DNA of 64,000 nt from Oegoconia quadripuncta (lineage: Eukaryota; Arthropoda; Insecta; Lepidoptera; Autostichidae): assembly GCA_949316235.1 (NCBI GenBank), contig OX438751.1:8704413-8768412 (forward strand). Direction: 5' to 3'. Below the pieces are notes generated by a model. The model searched no databases, was not told the DNA's origin, and worked only from the letters and a program-made list of their open reading frames with translations. This document shows, in pieces, positions 12,155 through 27,100 of the stretch (its first letter is position 1; the number at the start of each line of letters is the position of its first letter). A program made the translations under genes and the position numbers.

Positions 12155-15100
12155 GTCAGTTAATTATGCACACTACAAATCATTCTTTCTTCTATCTTCG
12201 CACTCAACTTCTCAGAGAACACCCCGCCCAAATCATACAAGAGTATCCAGTTATTATGTCCACGGACCTAGAGCCATTTGTGGAGGATGAGGGCTTTTCC
12301 AGATGACCATTAAAAATATATAACTAGTCTCGACAGATGGCGCTGATTTTAAGCTATGTATCAAAATCCAAGTCAATAATCCGTTTCAACAAACAATATC
12401 AACTTTTTAATAATTGATGAAATGATGAAGAATTAGGCCACATCTTGATTATGAGTACTGTGTTAGTCGATGGAAACCTGACGCCATCTATTTGCTACCG
12501 TGGAAACCTTCGTTTCTTTTGTTTAAATTGTCGCCCTGAAAACCCCTCATTGCGATGTGACGCTCAGGTTAGTTGCCATATAATATTCACTCGATGCAGT
12601 TATGTATCCAACCATATTTACCAGGTATAATTCTTAACGGTAACTGTTTGCAGGAAGGAAGGTATTTTCCTAAGCAAAAAAACTTGCTTCATTCTTTAGG
12701 CATTATTAATATTTATTATAATCATTTAATTTTCATTTATTGCTATTGCGAACATATTGGCAAAGAATGTAACTCGTAATCATTTAATTGTTATTGCATT
12801 GCTTGCTATGCAAGAGCATAGCACACATGGTTGGCATTTAACTACCGTTAATGTAAAGTAACTATACGACCATAAAATTTGTGACAGTCTGTAAAGCCAA
12901 TAAATGTCGTATTTATTGTTTGATTTATGTCTAAACTACATATTTGCGTAAGTAATGTAACCTAGATAACTGTGACATTTACAGCTGCCTTAAGGAGGTG
13001 CGTTTTAATTCTTCGTATCTACCAATGACAATTTTATCGCTGCTAACTAACGCTAAGTGTGCAGAGACCGCACGGTAACGAACCGCTTTTTCAAATTAAA
13101 ACGTAATCGTATCAGAACATCACTCGCCGCAGTCTAAACAAAGAGATTCAAGGCTCTCGTGGGATTCTCAGCATTGCTCAAGACTAGGGCCTGCGGTCGG
13201 TTGCTTTGCAATCCGGTCTAGAGCTATGCACAGGCGCACGTTTCCGCCGCAGGCGGTTTGCAGAAACGCAGATCATCCTCGATCATCCCACGAATAACGA
13301 TTTCTACGAATCTCCAAAACGAGTTCATTCATAAACCGCAAAGTTACGGGCCGGAACGGTCGGCGTCGTCGTTGTCAAAATAAAGCAAAGCTAGCCGCCC
13401 GTGACGTGGTGTGCTCGGGCCGCCTGCCATGCAAGGCCACTAACATGCGATGTAGGTAAATGTATAATTTCCTCTACAGAAGCAACACGATAGCAAATTA
13501 CTTTAAAGTATAAACTAAACCCAAATAAGATTTGGGGGTTCCGGATGAGCGCGCTTCACCTTTGGCCTCATATAGGTACCTAACATCAAATGTGATTGAA
13601 GTCAAGCGCTAACCCAGGCTGAATAAAACAATCGGGGACCGTGAAATTACCTTTAGACTACGAAATTTACATGTATACATTAAATTTTTTGTCATTGGCG
13701 AAACATAGTGTCTCGTCTAGCGCCGCACCACGCTCCCCGCTGCTATTTGTTAGTGTCCATATTTTGGTGCCGAGCTAAGATTGTACATAGATCGGAACGA
13801 CGCTCATGTCTTTTGCATGAACCAAGGAGAGCACAAAACATTTATCCTTTGTATATAAGATAAGCTACTGATTATAACATAAAGTTAGAAAACAAGCAGC
13901 GCTGGAATGCTTATCAGAACTTCAGTACAATATCAGCAGAAGTCAGCATGAATATTTTCATAATTAACATGAATAATGAAAATAAGAAAACAAGAGAAGA
14001 CTAGACCAGAAACAGACGACAATAACAGCAGCACTCCCAGTATTTAAAAATAAAATACGCCTCTGTTAATATCAGTGTCAATTTTATTATAAAGTGTAAA
14101 AAAAGGTCTTACAGAAATACGTGTAATTGGACGTGTGTATAAAATTATACATATAGATGAAGTATGATCACTACGTACTTTATATACACAACATATTTTT
14201 TTAATTCTATTATTTATTTTAAAAACTTAAAAAGAAATATAAAGCAATAAAGCTAAACGAAAGGATATATATATGTAGATACTTTTACTAATAAATGGCA
14301 GAAATCTAAGCAACATTCGACTCAAGTTTTGATAGGATTTAATATTTTGAATCCGAAATGCATTCATTATCTGTGATATCCTCCCCATTTCTTATTTTCG
14401 CTGTATCCATTATTCGACCTATATTTTGTTATATCGCCAATGACCCTCAAAACTGCACATTTCTCCAAAATTATTGAGTGAATATACCTACCTATTGCTG
14501 AAATGCGACATCAATGTTTGAACGGCTCCAGACACTTGCATATAAACATTGCAGCACAGGCAGTATTTTCTGAGACACCAAAACCCTCTCAAGTGTGAAC
14601 GGAACAGACATGTGTCAGACATTTGTATGTACACACCTTAATCTTCACTGCATTTCGCTTGTCGGTCGATAAGCCAACAGCCATTATTTAGTTCTAAATA
14701 ACTTTAGAAGAAGACGCTCACTTAAATTAAAATAAGAGAACCTGCAGAATGAGCTAAGTCAGGGTTTAAACCCTGACCCTGACTTAACTGAAGACCTCTA
14801 GTCCAAATAGACTAAGAATCCGGTTTATGCTTTAAAACTTACAGACTTGAAAGGTCGACTATTTTCAGAAGGTCATACATAATACTTCTCATTATAGAAG
14901 CATTAATCTTCATAATCTTGGATTATAGGAGGAGAGATAATTATGCAATTTTAATAAGTTACTGTATTTTTTGTGACCGATTAAAAATCATAATAATTAC
15001 CTCATGTGCTCATGATTAGATAACGACGTGGATATTACTTTGTAAACAAGATATACATATATTTAAATATTACGACATAATGTGGAGTGGTGTGTGAAGT

Positions 15101-18100
15101 ACGTAACATAATTAAGTTAATGTTGAAATTACCATAACGTAACTATACGAAATGCGGTTTAAGAAATATGATTTTTGGGAACTTATGAATAAAATTCTAA
15201 AACTAGTGTCGGAAATCAAACATGATTGATTACTAATTTGAAGTAGGTATGTAATATATCTATCTATGAGTATGTTACAACCCACATCTACACTAATAAG
15301 TATTATTAAAGGCAAAGTAACTCTGTTCATCTCCCTGTTTGTTACCCTAACCCGAATAAACCTCTGCACCGATGGTATTGAAATTAGGTAGGTATAGAGG
15401 TAACCTGGGATCTGGCAAATAACAGCCTACGCTTCATCCTGAAAAAGTCCGCGATAAAGTAACTTCACCCAAGTGACGCCGCGGGCGGGCGGAAAGGAAA
15501 GTGATAAATAAGTTACCGAGTTTGGGCAAAGATTATTTTCGTTTAGTTTTGTAAAGTACGAGCCGGGACTTGGGCAATAAATAGTACCTACCTTTTTTGA
15601 TATGAAATGCTATCCAAGATTTGAGATTTATTAGCAAGGGCTATTTTCATTTAAAACCACATAACCCCTATAATCAAAAATGTACTTTTTTCTTCTTAAC
15701 TAAATGACGTAAGACTCATGGGCATACGAGTAAAAAACGATCAAATGCTATGTACTAGATAAACAATAGAATCCTATTGTGTCTAGAATTTCTGGCACAT
15801 TATGAGTTGTTTCGTTCCGACAATTTCGATACAGAACACTAAAAAGCAAAGTGGTAATTTTAATTAATAAAAATTTATGTAACTCTTCTTCACTCCCAAT
15901 CTGCGCTAGGTCCGAAAATGGATTAATTCTTAGAGTAACCGCTGAGTGGTACAAGCTCTACAAATAAAGTTTGATAACCCATTTATTTATTAAATGCAAA
16001 TCATAGCTATGTTTAATATATTTAGCAAATTCTCCATTAGCATAGGGCACACAACACCTGGTTCAACCAATTAAAATATTGATCACCCTTACGCCCGTCT
16101 TTAATTGGTCACGACCACACAGCACATTTAAAACTATTAAACATAGGTACTAGCTTTCCGCCCGCGGATTCGCCTGCGTGAAAGAACTTTATCGCGAAAA
16201 TTTGTTTATCCCGCGGGAACTACTCACTTTATCGGGATAAAATATATGCTATGTTTTAATCTAGGGTATATTCTATCTATATACCAAATTTCAGCCAAAT
16301 CCGTTGAGCCGTTTCCCCGTGATTGAGCAACAAACAAATAATAATAATAATAAATATTTATTATCTCACCACAAAGAAATTGGTACATTGATTAAATAGT
16401 AATGTTAGGTAAATACAAACACAAATTCCTTTGTGAGAGACTGGAGTCTGAAATAGGTTCGAAACCTGTGCTACAGACCTCCAGGCCTCACTCCCTTACT
16501 ATTAGACATTACAAGAAGAGCACTGAGAATACATTATATAAGTGATGCAGTAAGATGCAACATGAACAAACAAACATCCAAACTTTCGCACTTATAATAT
16601 TAGTTAGATAACATAACCCATAACTGTTGCAGGTGGAATGCCGGTAGTGACATCTGCGACCATGATGCCGCCTCTGATGCCGCCGGTGCTCGACGAGGGC
16701 ATGCGTCACTATCTGGTGCCTCACCCCCACCCGCAACCACACCCTCACCACCAGCCGCCGCCGCACCACCAGCCCCACCATCAACCGCCGCACCATCAAC
16801 CTCCGCCACACCATCAACCGCAGCACCACTACGTAAGTATGCTTCAGTTCGTGAGCTCCTTGAATAAATAATAATGGTTATTTTTTTCTATTTACTTCGA
16901 AATGTCTTCCAAAGATTGAGTTGATTCGATTGATTTTAGTTTAGAAGAAATAAGTAAGTTATTACAGGTTCCATGCGTGATAATTCAACTTCAATAGCAA
17001 CTTCTAAGTATCTCAAAAGTCAAGTTCAAAAATAAATCGAAGGTATTGGAGTGAACGGAGCCGATTAATAGAAAATGACAATGAGATGATCATTATTGGT
17101 GTAGTGGATAGTCACCCTATCAGCGAAACCAACGGTTGCGGGTTCGAATCCCGCGAGGGGTAAATGTTTGTTATGATGAATACGAACATTTATTCACGAG
17201 TCTTGGATGTTTATATAAATATTTACGTATGTTTATCCGTTATCTAGTATCCATAGCACAAGCTTTGCTTAGTTTGGGACTAGATAATTGGTGTAAGTGT
17301 CCGAAATATTTACTTAAATATTTATTTAATTATTTATGCTGCATGCGAGCCATGAAGGTATAGACACTTGGCTATCTGATTTCCTTCTAGGTAGTGTACT
17401 ATTCAAAGTAAAATTGGTGAGAGTTTACGATTTCCTCCCCTACTCTCTTACTCGTAAAGTTTGACGTCAGCAGACCAGGGAAAATTTAACTAAAGTCTAC
17501 TAGCTGCCAACGAAGTTATATAGAAAATGCGTAAGGTGTATACGTATTTAATGAATGAATGACAACGTAACGTAGAAGTACTTACTTACGTTATGCAACG
17601 TGCTGATTTCCTCCTGGTAGGTTTTTATTTCTCTGCATCAGTGCATAACCATCACTAATAGCAGTATCTACCTTATGTAGGTGCCTACCCACGCCTACCA
17701 ACCAATAGCAAAGCAAGTAATAAGTAAGAGGGACTATAAAATGCTGATGTACGTTTATTGATTGTAAACATCACTTAGGTAGGTACAACTTTGTAGTCTC
17801 GAAGTACAGCGCTCTGGCTCCGTCTGATGTCGCCTCACATTCTTATAGTTCAGTGGCCTACCAAGGCCGCCTCTCATCATTATTTTTACAACCCATTCAC
17901 TCTATGCTAATAAAAATTTGCCATTTAGTATGTAGACGATAATTACAGGATAGTGTTAATAATTGCATTGACATTTTATCCTCATTGTGAACCAAGGAAT
18001 TATCTGTGTTCATTCACCTTTCACATCACATTAAACGTAGTTACTACAATAATAATATACCTATCTACAACGGAACAAGATCGATTAGAGGCTGGGGTTT

Positions 18101-21100
18101 CATTGAAATATCATATTTATAAACCCAACAGACGGATGAATATCGACTCGCACTTTCAGGTCGTGCGTGGGTATGTAGGTACAGTCGACGTCATGTTTAT
18201 TTTACGTGATTAATGGTGATTTCAAACTGTACCAATCGCAGTTCTCTAAAATTACCCTCTTTATAGTTAATATCTATCAGTTTAGGGAACTGCAGCTGGT
18301 ATAGTTTAAATACCCAGCGCAGGGAGCTACCATAAATTATGTAAAATAGCTGTGCATGATTAATTATGGAGCCGACTGTAGCTGTAAGAGGACTCGGTAT
18401 AGGTAGAGCGTTCGTTCTCTCAGTTCTGTTGGATCGGGTTGGTAACTGTCGGGGAAACATTCTGATGATCTATCAATCAACATTTCGGTAGCTGTCCTCG
18501 TTGACCAGTACCTATCTACACTTTGTGGTAGATATCTTAGTGACTTTAGTGCGACTCGCATTTCATTATATTAGCAAGGTTCTACTGCAGCGCCTACTCA
18601 ATCGAAGCAAAACTCAAACTCGGCTTACAAGAGTTTACATGACTTTTCTCAAAATCGTTTTTTGAAAGAAGTCTAGAAGCGCCACAAGCAAGGCCAACTA
18701 AATTATTCAAGAACTTTACTCCTCATTGTAATTATAGGTCCGAGTTTTACCTACATTTCGAGGATTCTTCGTCTTAGGGTATGATCAACTAGCTTACCGC
18801 CCGCGGCTTCGCCTGCGTGGAATTTCTTTATCGCGGAAATTTAATTTTATCCCGGGGGATCTACTGACTTTATCCATATCTCTTAAACCAGGGTATGTTC
18901 TTTTTTTTTGGTATGTTCTACCTATATACCAAATTTCATCCAAATCCGTTCATCCGTTTCGCCGTGATTGATCAACAAACAAACAAACATCCAAACTTTC
19001 GGGTTTATAATATTAGAATAACATTTTGGATCAGCGATGAACCGAACAGGCTTGTTATGTTTTGACTTTTTTGACGTTTACGTTTGACATTTGTGCTTGT
19101 TATTTGTGTTGTGCTGTTATATAGTTTTGTTTACTTCACAAAGAATTTTCAAATTTTCTTTGATTTTCCGTTGTTGTTTAGGAAGAAGTCTGATAAATTT
19201 ATAATATTTCTGTTGCATCTCATAATACCAATGTCGTAATCGTGTTTTACAAGTGGTTTTAAATGAAACTTCATGTACTACTCTTACTTTTTTGGTTCGC
19301 TCTGTGTCGCTCAATTAGGTGTTATTCTATAAATAATGACGATTACAAATACCTTCATTGATATCGACTAGAATGTCAATCCCACTGGATTCTAGATATT
19401 TGCGAAAAATAATAATCGAAAGAAATGAATAGGTACATAAGCGTTCACCTTCTGTGCAAACAATTTCCGTTGATTTATCGATTGTTTCGCTTGTAAATTT
19501 AAAACGCATACATGGACGTTTCGCTTACACACGCGTATATAGATTATCCGGCCGATTTTAGTGAACTGTGGTGGTAGTTGATTGTTGGTTTATACGGTGT
19601 TATCTGGTCGCGGGCGTATAGTATCGGGCGTGCAGCTGTACTGTCGCGTTGTTATCAACAGTTGAGAATTGGTACGTGGCGCTGACGTGACCAGCCTCGG
19701 CTAACTTATTTTGTACATGTGAAATTGAAGGAAGAAAAATGGGTGATTCTGATCCAGTGACAAAAAATCCTGTTGAGAAAGCAAATGCTAAGGTCAGTGG
19801 CTTAGTCATTTTTGTTTAGCTTCTATTGTGTCTAGGTAAATAAATAACATTGTAAACATAAGGTAGAAAAGTTTTAAAATTTTTAAATTCTCTGTTTGAT
19901 ATTGTATGTATTGTATTTATATTAAGTCATTTTTTAAAGCCAGTTTTAAACAAAATCTAAATTCGCAGTGCTAGAATTCATATTTGATGTTAAGTGCATG
20001 GTCACTGGTATGTTGATTTAGCATTATTGATCATGAACGCTGAGGGGAATAATAACTAGTGCTCAACTGTGCATTACATGTTGGCTTTTGTGCTTTTTTC
20101 CCTGCACCACTTCTTTGGCAGCTATGGCATTGCTTAACTGTATTGGGACTATAATTATATATAAATACTTTTATACATAATTGCAGTAAAATACAATATC
20201 TTTTATGCCAATGATATTTTTAGAAGCGCTCGTGCAGTTGCCTATGTTATTCATTCTCGATATGCGAAGTTAAGCAATTCTGGCATGGTCGTCGTTGGAT
20301 GGGTGACCACTAGTGGCATTTATAGGAGTGTTTTACGTGGTCTGGAGAGCATGTTGAATATTGACTAAAAACACTGACTGTCATGTGGACACTAGTCTGA
20401 CACCACATTCACTCATACCCTCTCCCAGTGAGAGGAAGCTATACCCCTACAGTGGGAATGTGTAAGGTTGTTGGATGATGGTGTGATGTTTTAGTCTAAG
20501 TGAAAAAGAATAAATTTAAATATTTAACATTGTTATTAATACTTATTAACTTTACTCAACTAAGGCATTACGATTTTCCATAGAGCCCACTATATCCCAT
20601 GGGCCTTTACCTTGCGTGAGAATTTGAAAGCTATTTATTATTTAGATACTATAATTTTTTCTGTGCTTCCAAAGGTCGCCGCCGAAAGTGGCGCAGCCGC
20701 TCAAGGGGTTTGCTGAAATAAATTCCCCCTGTGAAAGGTTTAATTAATCGATCTGGTTTTCTTAGAATATGTATCTGCCAATGAGTGAAAAAGAAATACA
20801 TTTTAATTTTGTTCATTTTTACTAACTTTACTGTATGTAAAAATCTATATAAAAGTATAGTAAAAATCAGGTCAAGAGTGAATTAGTACTCAGATAGACA
20901 GTTCTAAAAGTAATTAAAAGCTTGCGGATTTATTCCCCTCTAAAGGCATAATGTTTGTATGATGAATATAGATGTGTTCCCGAGTTAGGATGTTTTTCAA
21001 TTAAACTATATGTATTTATTTACAAAAAAATATGTATTTGTGTAGTTTATCAATCATCTGATATCCATAATACAAGCCTAGTTGCTTAGAGTGGAACTAG

Positions 21101-24100
21101 ATGGCACTCTGTGTATGTGCAAAGATATTTATTATTGTATATAATATGTAAATTGTAACTCCTTACTAATAATAACATTTATAAATACCCGTCTAAAAGT
21201 AGGTATTCATAATTATTGCAGCATAGTAACTGTAGCTATACCAAACAAGATTCCCCACCTCAATTTTTGACAGATACTGTACTTGCGTTATCTTCTATAG
21301 GAAGTGATCACCTAAATAGGATATCCGGAAATTTACGAAAACTAACTAATACTTAAAAGAAAATCTAAAGCATGTAAAGAGTGGTCACAAGAAATTAATA
21401 ACAAAAAGTATTAGAGTGTTTTTCAATACTGTTATAAAAATATTCAGTAAATCCTGGCCAGTCAATGGGCAGCATTGTGTATACTACAGACAGCAATTTT
21501 GTAGTATGGAAAAAGGTGATCTGATGTCATTCATATCTCTTGTATATAACATTTTTTAAAGATTATTTATTAAAAACAATGGCAATTTCTCCTGAACAGA
21601 ATTGCATATCACACTTAGGGATAAGTAAGCAGTACTTATACCTATCAAAAGCGGAAGCGTTGATCCCCTGACTCCCAATCTAGGTGAGAACCTTTGCCCT
21701 GGGGTTCAATGGTCTTCTGCACAATTTTTTTTCTCATCTCAAAGCATAAACTATTGATGTTATGTTTGAGTAGGTATATTTGTCTATCTAAGTATATGAT
21801 ATGTTATCTTTAAGTAGGTATATTGTTCTATCGGTCTATGTATGTGTATGTAAATATATGAAATCTGTTCAGGGAGTTTATATCTGCATTCCTATTTAAT
21901 ACCGCACAACCTACCTATTTCAAATGTACTGTCCTATACCCAAAGGTTGCCTGGAAGAGATGGCTTTTAGTGATAAGTTCGCCAAATTTTATTCTATTCT
22001 TACCACTTTCTGTAACTGCATTTGCTTTTCGGTTGTGCAATAAAGTGTATTTATATTGTATTGTATTGTATGTGCAGTAATAATTGTATCAGAAAGTAAA
22101 CACTTTGCCCTTAGCAATATTTAAAGAAATATATAAAAAATAAACAAATATTGTCCCTCTATATCTCGCGCATAAGTGTTTATAGTATCATATAGTATGT
22201 ATACATATAAAATTTAAATTATATGTAAAATTTAAATGAAAAGTATTCGTTAGCCATGCGACTCGACAGGTTGTCTATATGTCTTGGGTTCGGAACTGCT
22301 GAGATGTGACAGCTTCCACTAACTTGTAAAGGTGTATGTGTTTGTGCGTATATATAAAGGCAGTCTCATCAAGTTAAGCATTTCACTGAACAATTTTGAG
22401 TAAATCTTCAGTGTCATTATATGTAAGACGGAACAGCCAATTTAGCTTCAAACCGATTCAGTTCATAAATGGAAAGTAATTTATAAATTTTGTTTTTTAT
22501 CCTCGAGCTTTGCGCCTAAAACTGTCTAGATATTTGCGGAAACTGTTCTACAAAACGGGGACAACGTGACAGCGTGCAGTAATACTTTCGTCCAGGGGCA
22601 TGTCTGAGTATTTCCGTACAGTAGTTCAAAATACAAAATAGCTGTCTCACCATAAGAACACCACTCTCCCGATAAGGCTTTGTGGTAGGGAAATCGCGAG
22701 CCTAAGAAACGATCACCTTGAGAACTGCGATTTGCCGTATATTAATATAAACAGACATGAATGATTGCAGCCAAATATATTTACTATGAACATGCTAATA
22801 TAGATGCAGGAATCTACATGATATAAATACTTTGGATGTAACAAATAATTTATCGCTTGATACACTTCTATCAGTGTGGAAATTGAGCAAGTCCAATAAG
22901 TTGGACTTGATGGATGCTCGATCAGAATCCAAATTATATAAATATTAACAAGTAGCTCTATTAAAAGTATCACATTAGCACAGAATTAATATAGTACAAT
23001 TCAATTTCAATTCAATATGTTTATTTTATTCTCACAGATGATGATAACAATAAACAAAAGTAAAGTTTAAATAACAAACAATGTATAGGTGCATGCTAGT
23101 GTGTGTGTGTGTGTATGTGTGTGTATGTACACATTAGGTAATAATGTTTTGTGAATAGAAACACAGAACACGGGCCCAGCAGTATCTTGTTTAAGTTATG
23201 GAATGGCACCACACACTCCTTATCTAAATTAGATTTGGGTACTGAGAGTGTATTTAAATTTTTGTCATTGGCGACCTTCAGAATGGGACTAATTTACTTC
23301 TTCCCATTGATGTCCGATTAAGGGTTGTTGAATTCGTGAGGGTAACTGCCTGGACCAGTGACGTCAAGCAGCATTATTGGTGCAGAGCTCTCAAAATGTA
23401 CAGTGCGGCAATTGTAGCAAAATCCGTCACTGTGTTGCTTATTACAAGGTGTGTCTTTTATTTTTAGGGGCCAGCAAATGGTGCCGGTGGTCCTCAGCAT
23501 TTCTATGGCACAGGGTACCCTACTCATTACCACCATGTGCCTCCACACCACATGCAGCACTCCCCTCCTCCTCCAGTGTATCAGAAGGATGAGAGGACCC
23601 AGAGGCAGTACTCTAAGCTCAAGCAGAAGTTGGAACGTAAACATACTAATAGGAATAATGGAATTGGTTAGTACTTCAAGAAATCATGTAATTATCCAAA
23701 TGAAATAGTAGAGAGTCTTGTATACTTATATTGAATTTACTTGTTTTTTTTTTGAGGCTAGTAACATAGGTATCATAGTGCTTCTATTGAATATATGATA
23801 ATATTATAATATTTTAGGTAGGAATTTCAATGTTAGAATGAGCTATTTGATGCAACTTAATTTACAAGTGAAAGTTGTGACTATGAGCTAAAATCTAAAT
23901 CAGTGTATTTTTCCGCCAAGTAAAGCCTCTATCCAAGTGTAAGCCTAAGTATTTGGCATTGTCAGTTTAGGGAAGCTTGTCATCTCATGGTGAACGTGAC
24001 CTGAACCGATTTTTTTTTTCAAATTTTATAGTTCGTTGAGACCTCTACTGAGTTTTCATTAGTGGCTATTATTATGATTCATCTGCAAAAGCTCCAACAA

Positions 24101-27100
24101 CGTCATCGTCCGCAATGAATAGATTTGAAGTAAACACGAGACAAAGAGTTGGTCCAGACACACTTCCTTGTGGTACCCCAGGATATATACGACCTGCTTG
24201 GTTAGAAACTCTGACTGTTATACCAAAAGGTCGCGGGTTCGAATCCCGCTAGGGGCATATGTTTGTATGATTAATACAGACAGACATGTGATCCCGAGTC
24301 ATGGATGTTTTTCATTTATTAATGTATTTATTATTTACAAAAAATATATGTATTTGTGTAGTTTATCAACCATCTGGTATCCATAATACCAGCCTAACTA
24401 GATGGCACTCTGTGTAAGTGCAAAGATATTTATTATAACCTTACGAAATAGGAGCTCACTAACGAGGACAAACTGTACAATTAAATGTTGACGATCGATT
24501 GGTGTAGTGGGTAGTGACCATGCCTTCGTAACCAACAGTTGCGGGTTCGAATCCCGCCGGGAGGAACAGTTTGTGTAATGCATATGAACATTTTTTTTCA
24601 AGTCATAGACGTTTATATAAATATTTATGTATATTTATCCGTTATATAGTATCCATAGCACAAGCTTAGCCTATTTTGTGACCGGATAATTGGTGTACGT
24701 GTCCTGATATTTATATGTAATGTTAATGATCTTGGATCCGTGTTGCAGAACTGAACTCTGGCGCGAGTACGCCATCCCTGTCGCCGCGTAAGGAGGTGAA
24801 CGGTCGCGGCGGCGGCAGCGGCGGCGCGTCCAGTGGCGCCTGGTCAGAGGGCGAGGGCTCGTCGGCCGGAGCCTCCGTGCAGGGAGACGACGATGACACG
24901 CAGGCAGTGTTGGACCTGCTCACCGCTACCCGCACGCCGCAGGTCACTACACTAAAATGTCGCGCAAATTGTGTCGAACAGCTGCGGGGTGGATGGCAAC
25001 ATTGTAACGCTCCCGAATCCGCTTCTGTACTTTTTAAACTATTGAACATTGTGTCGGGGTGGAGTGAGTTGTATTATTACGCCGTGGATTATCGTGCGTG
25101 CGACTTCTTTCTCAACATACCCTAATGTGTGAAGTTCGATTTTTGCATTGCGATGCGTCTTATCCCGCCCCGATTTTATATGCGTCTACACCGTGGTAAT
25201 CTAAGTCATCCGTCCAGATCCCATAATGTCTAATTTCATCGCCAACACCTACGCCATTGGTAGATTATCGCAGTTGGCTATACATTGAACTTAGATATTA
25301 AGATGATAAGGATGCAGGTGCAGGCTCACTCGGATTTGGTTAAAAGATACTTTGCATTTGATCGATTTGAATTGTTCTTCCACTGTACTGTCAAAAACAC
25401 AAAGTTTCTTTTATCGTGATTCATCTATACTTGCATGACACAAACAATTTTTGGCATTATACAGTCATATTTGTCGGCAAAATTTATATTCCAATTGGTT
25501 TCGTACCTTCCTTTTCGGCTTCGTTAAGTCTGACGATGAATACGTTGGTTAACGTTTCCAGGTGAGCGACATGACACCAACAAGCGCGTTAGTACAATGG
25601 AATTCACCTTTGCCGGAAGGTGTCACCCTGCCAAATGATCTAACGTACGACCTATTGCTGGGAGACCGTGGCGGACGTTACAAGGCGATCTATAGCGGTC
25701 CTTCGTTATCATGCCGGTCAGTATCTATTTATTACATTAAGTAAACGTGGTCTTCGTTTAGCACCCTGACGAATATCTGAAATTGATTTCGATGATTTTT
25801 ATATAATTTTAGCTTCAATACAGGACACAAGCAATGCAATTGTTGTAGTTTTCCTGGAGTATATAAAAGAATATAAGAATAAAGTTTATTGAGCGAAATA
25901 CATGTCTACAAATTTAATTTTACCTCTGGCTCCCAAACTAGTGTATCTTTGTATCTCACTAGCCAGTAACAAACGTCTTCGTTTTAGAATGATTTATTTT
26001 GTACTATGGCTTGCAATAGGCACAATTACCAGCCGGACTTGCTTCCGGTGTCATGCGTGCGCGTAATATGATTGCATCAAATCAACCGCACAGCCCTTAT
26101 AATACTAATAAAGGTATCTGTCAACACACCACGATAAAATGTCTAAAAACTTGCAATCAGTTATTGGTTAGTCCTGTCAGCTTATTGCATTTTGATTGGC
26201 ACTGTCAAGGCCACGTAAATAACAGCCTTATCTTTATTATATATTCTACTATATCTATGTATTTTCTATGTATCGTCATATGACCATCTGATATTCACCG
26301 TTTACTTTGCACTATCCAACTACCTATTAAAAAGCTTTTTTTACTGAGGTTGTATGGAAGAATCGCTATCAGCGATAAGATCGCCGTTGTACACTCTTAT
26401 TATTTATTTCAAATATTCTTTGTATTTTATTTTGTGTGCAACAAAGGATTTAATAATAACCTTCGTAGGGTCAATCGGGATGCGGTACCCCGCCTCCCTC
26501 AGCTAGTGGACAGTAATAATTCGTTACAGTAAATAAATGCATGGACGTATCAGCAGGACTGGTTTGATAAATAAACTGTTCTTTACCCACAGGGTGAGAG
26601 ACCTGCGGCCCGGCAGCGAGTACTCCGTGTGCCTGCAGATACGCGCGGGCGAGCTGACGGGCGCGGCCAGCGAGGCGGCCACGTTCCGCGCGCCCCCCGC
26701 CCCGCCCGACCGCCTGCTCCCCCCCCGCGTCACCCAGCGCGCCCGCACCACCCTCCTGCTGCGCTGGACCGCCAGCAACGACAACGGCGCCCGCCTCATC
26801 CACTACTCCCTGGAGATGGACGCCGGCGACGGGTACCGCGAGCTCACCCGCCCTCGCACCCGCCAGCACACCGTCAACAACCTGCGCCCGCAGACTCGGT
26901 ATCGATTCCGCATCGCAGCGATCAACGAGTGCGGGCGCAGCGAGTGGAGCGAGGAGTTGACCGTGTGGACGGCGGGGTCCCCACCTCCGGCGCCCGCTCC
27001 CCCCTCCCTCCGCCTGGCGTCGCCGGATGCGCTGGCGCTGGCCTGGGAGCGGCGCGACGACGAGGAGTTCACTCTGCAGATGGATAACCCTGCACGCGGG

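Larger units (their letters stand above)
12155..16632 (+). other. Fndc3: Fndc3 intron 1 (long isoform)
   Basis: About 4.5 kb, mostly AT-rich with no coding signal. A GC-richer stretch at about 13080-13440 contains the inverted repeat ccgccgcaggcgg and could be regulatory. A short palindrome (gtcagggtttaaaccctgac) sits at 14758-14777. The last 480 bp hold a nested repeat insertion (16155-16605). Confidence 0.6.
19793..23467 (+). other. Fndc3: Fndc3 intron before exon 3
   Basis: About 3.7 kb holding a 5S-rRNA-derived SINE (20230-20480), a family B SINE tail (20935-21130), a LINE 3' tail (21935-22080) and a GT-rich microsatellite (23098-23130). No further exon was seen. Confidence 0.65.

Noticed and set aside
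12445..12779. two overlapping short + strand frames after Fndc3 exon 1
   Set aside because: AT-rich intronic sequence without splice sites or domain similarity.
17096..17165. tRNA gene
   Set aside because: A and B boxes are present but the acceptor stem does not pair, and the same body and tail recur at several other places. It is a SINE head.
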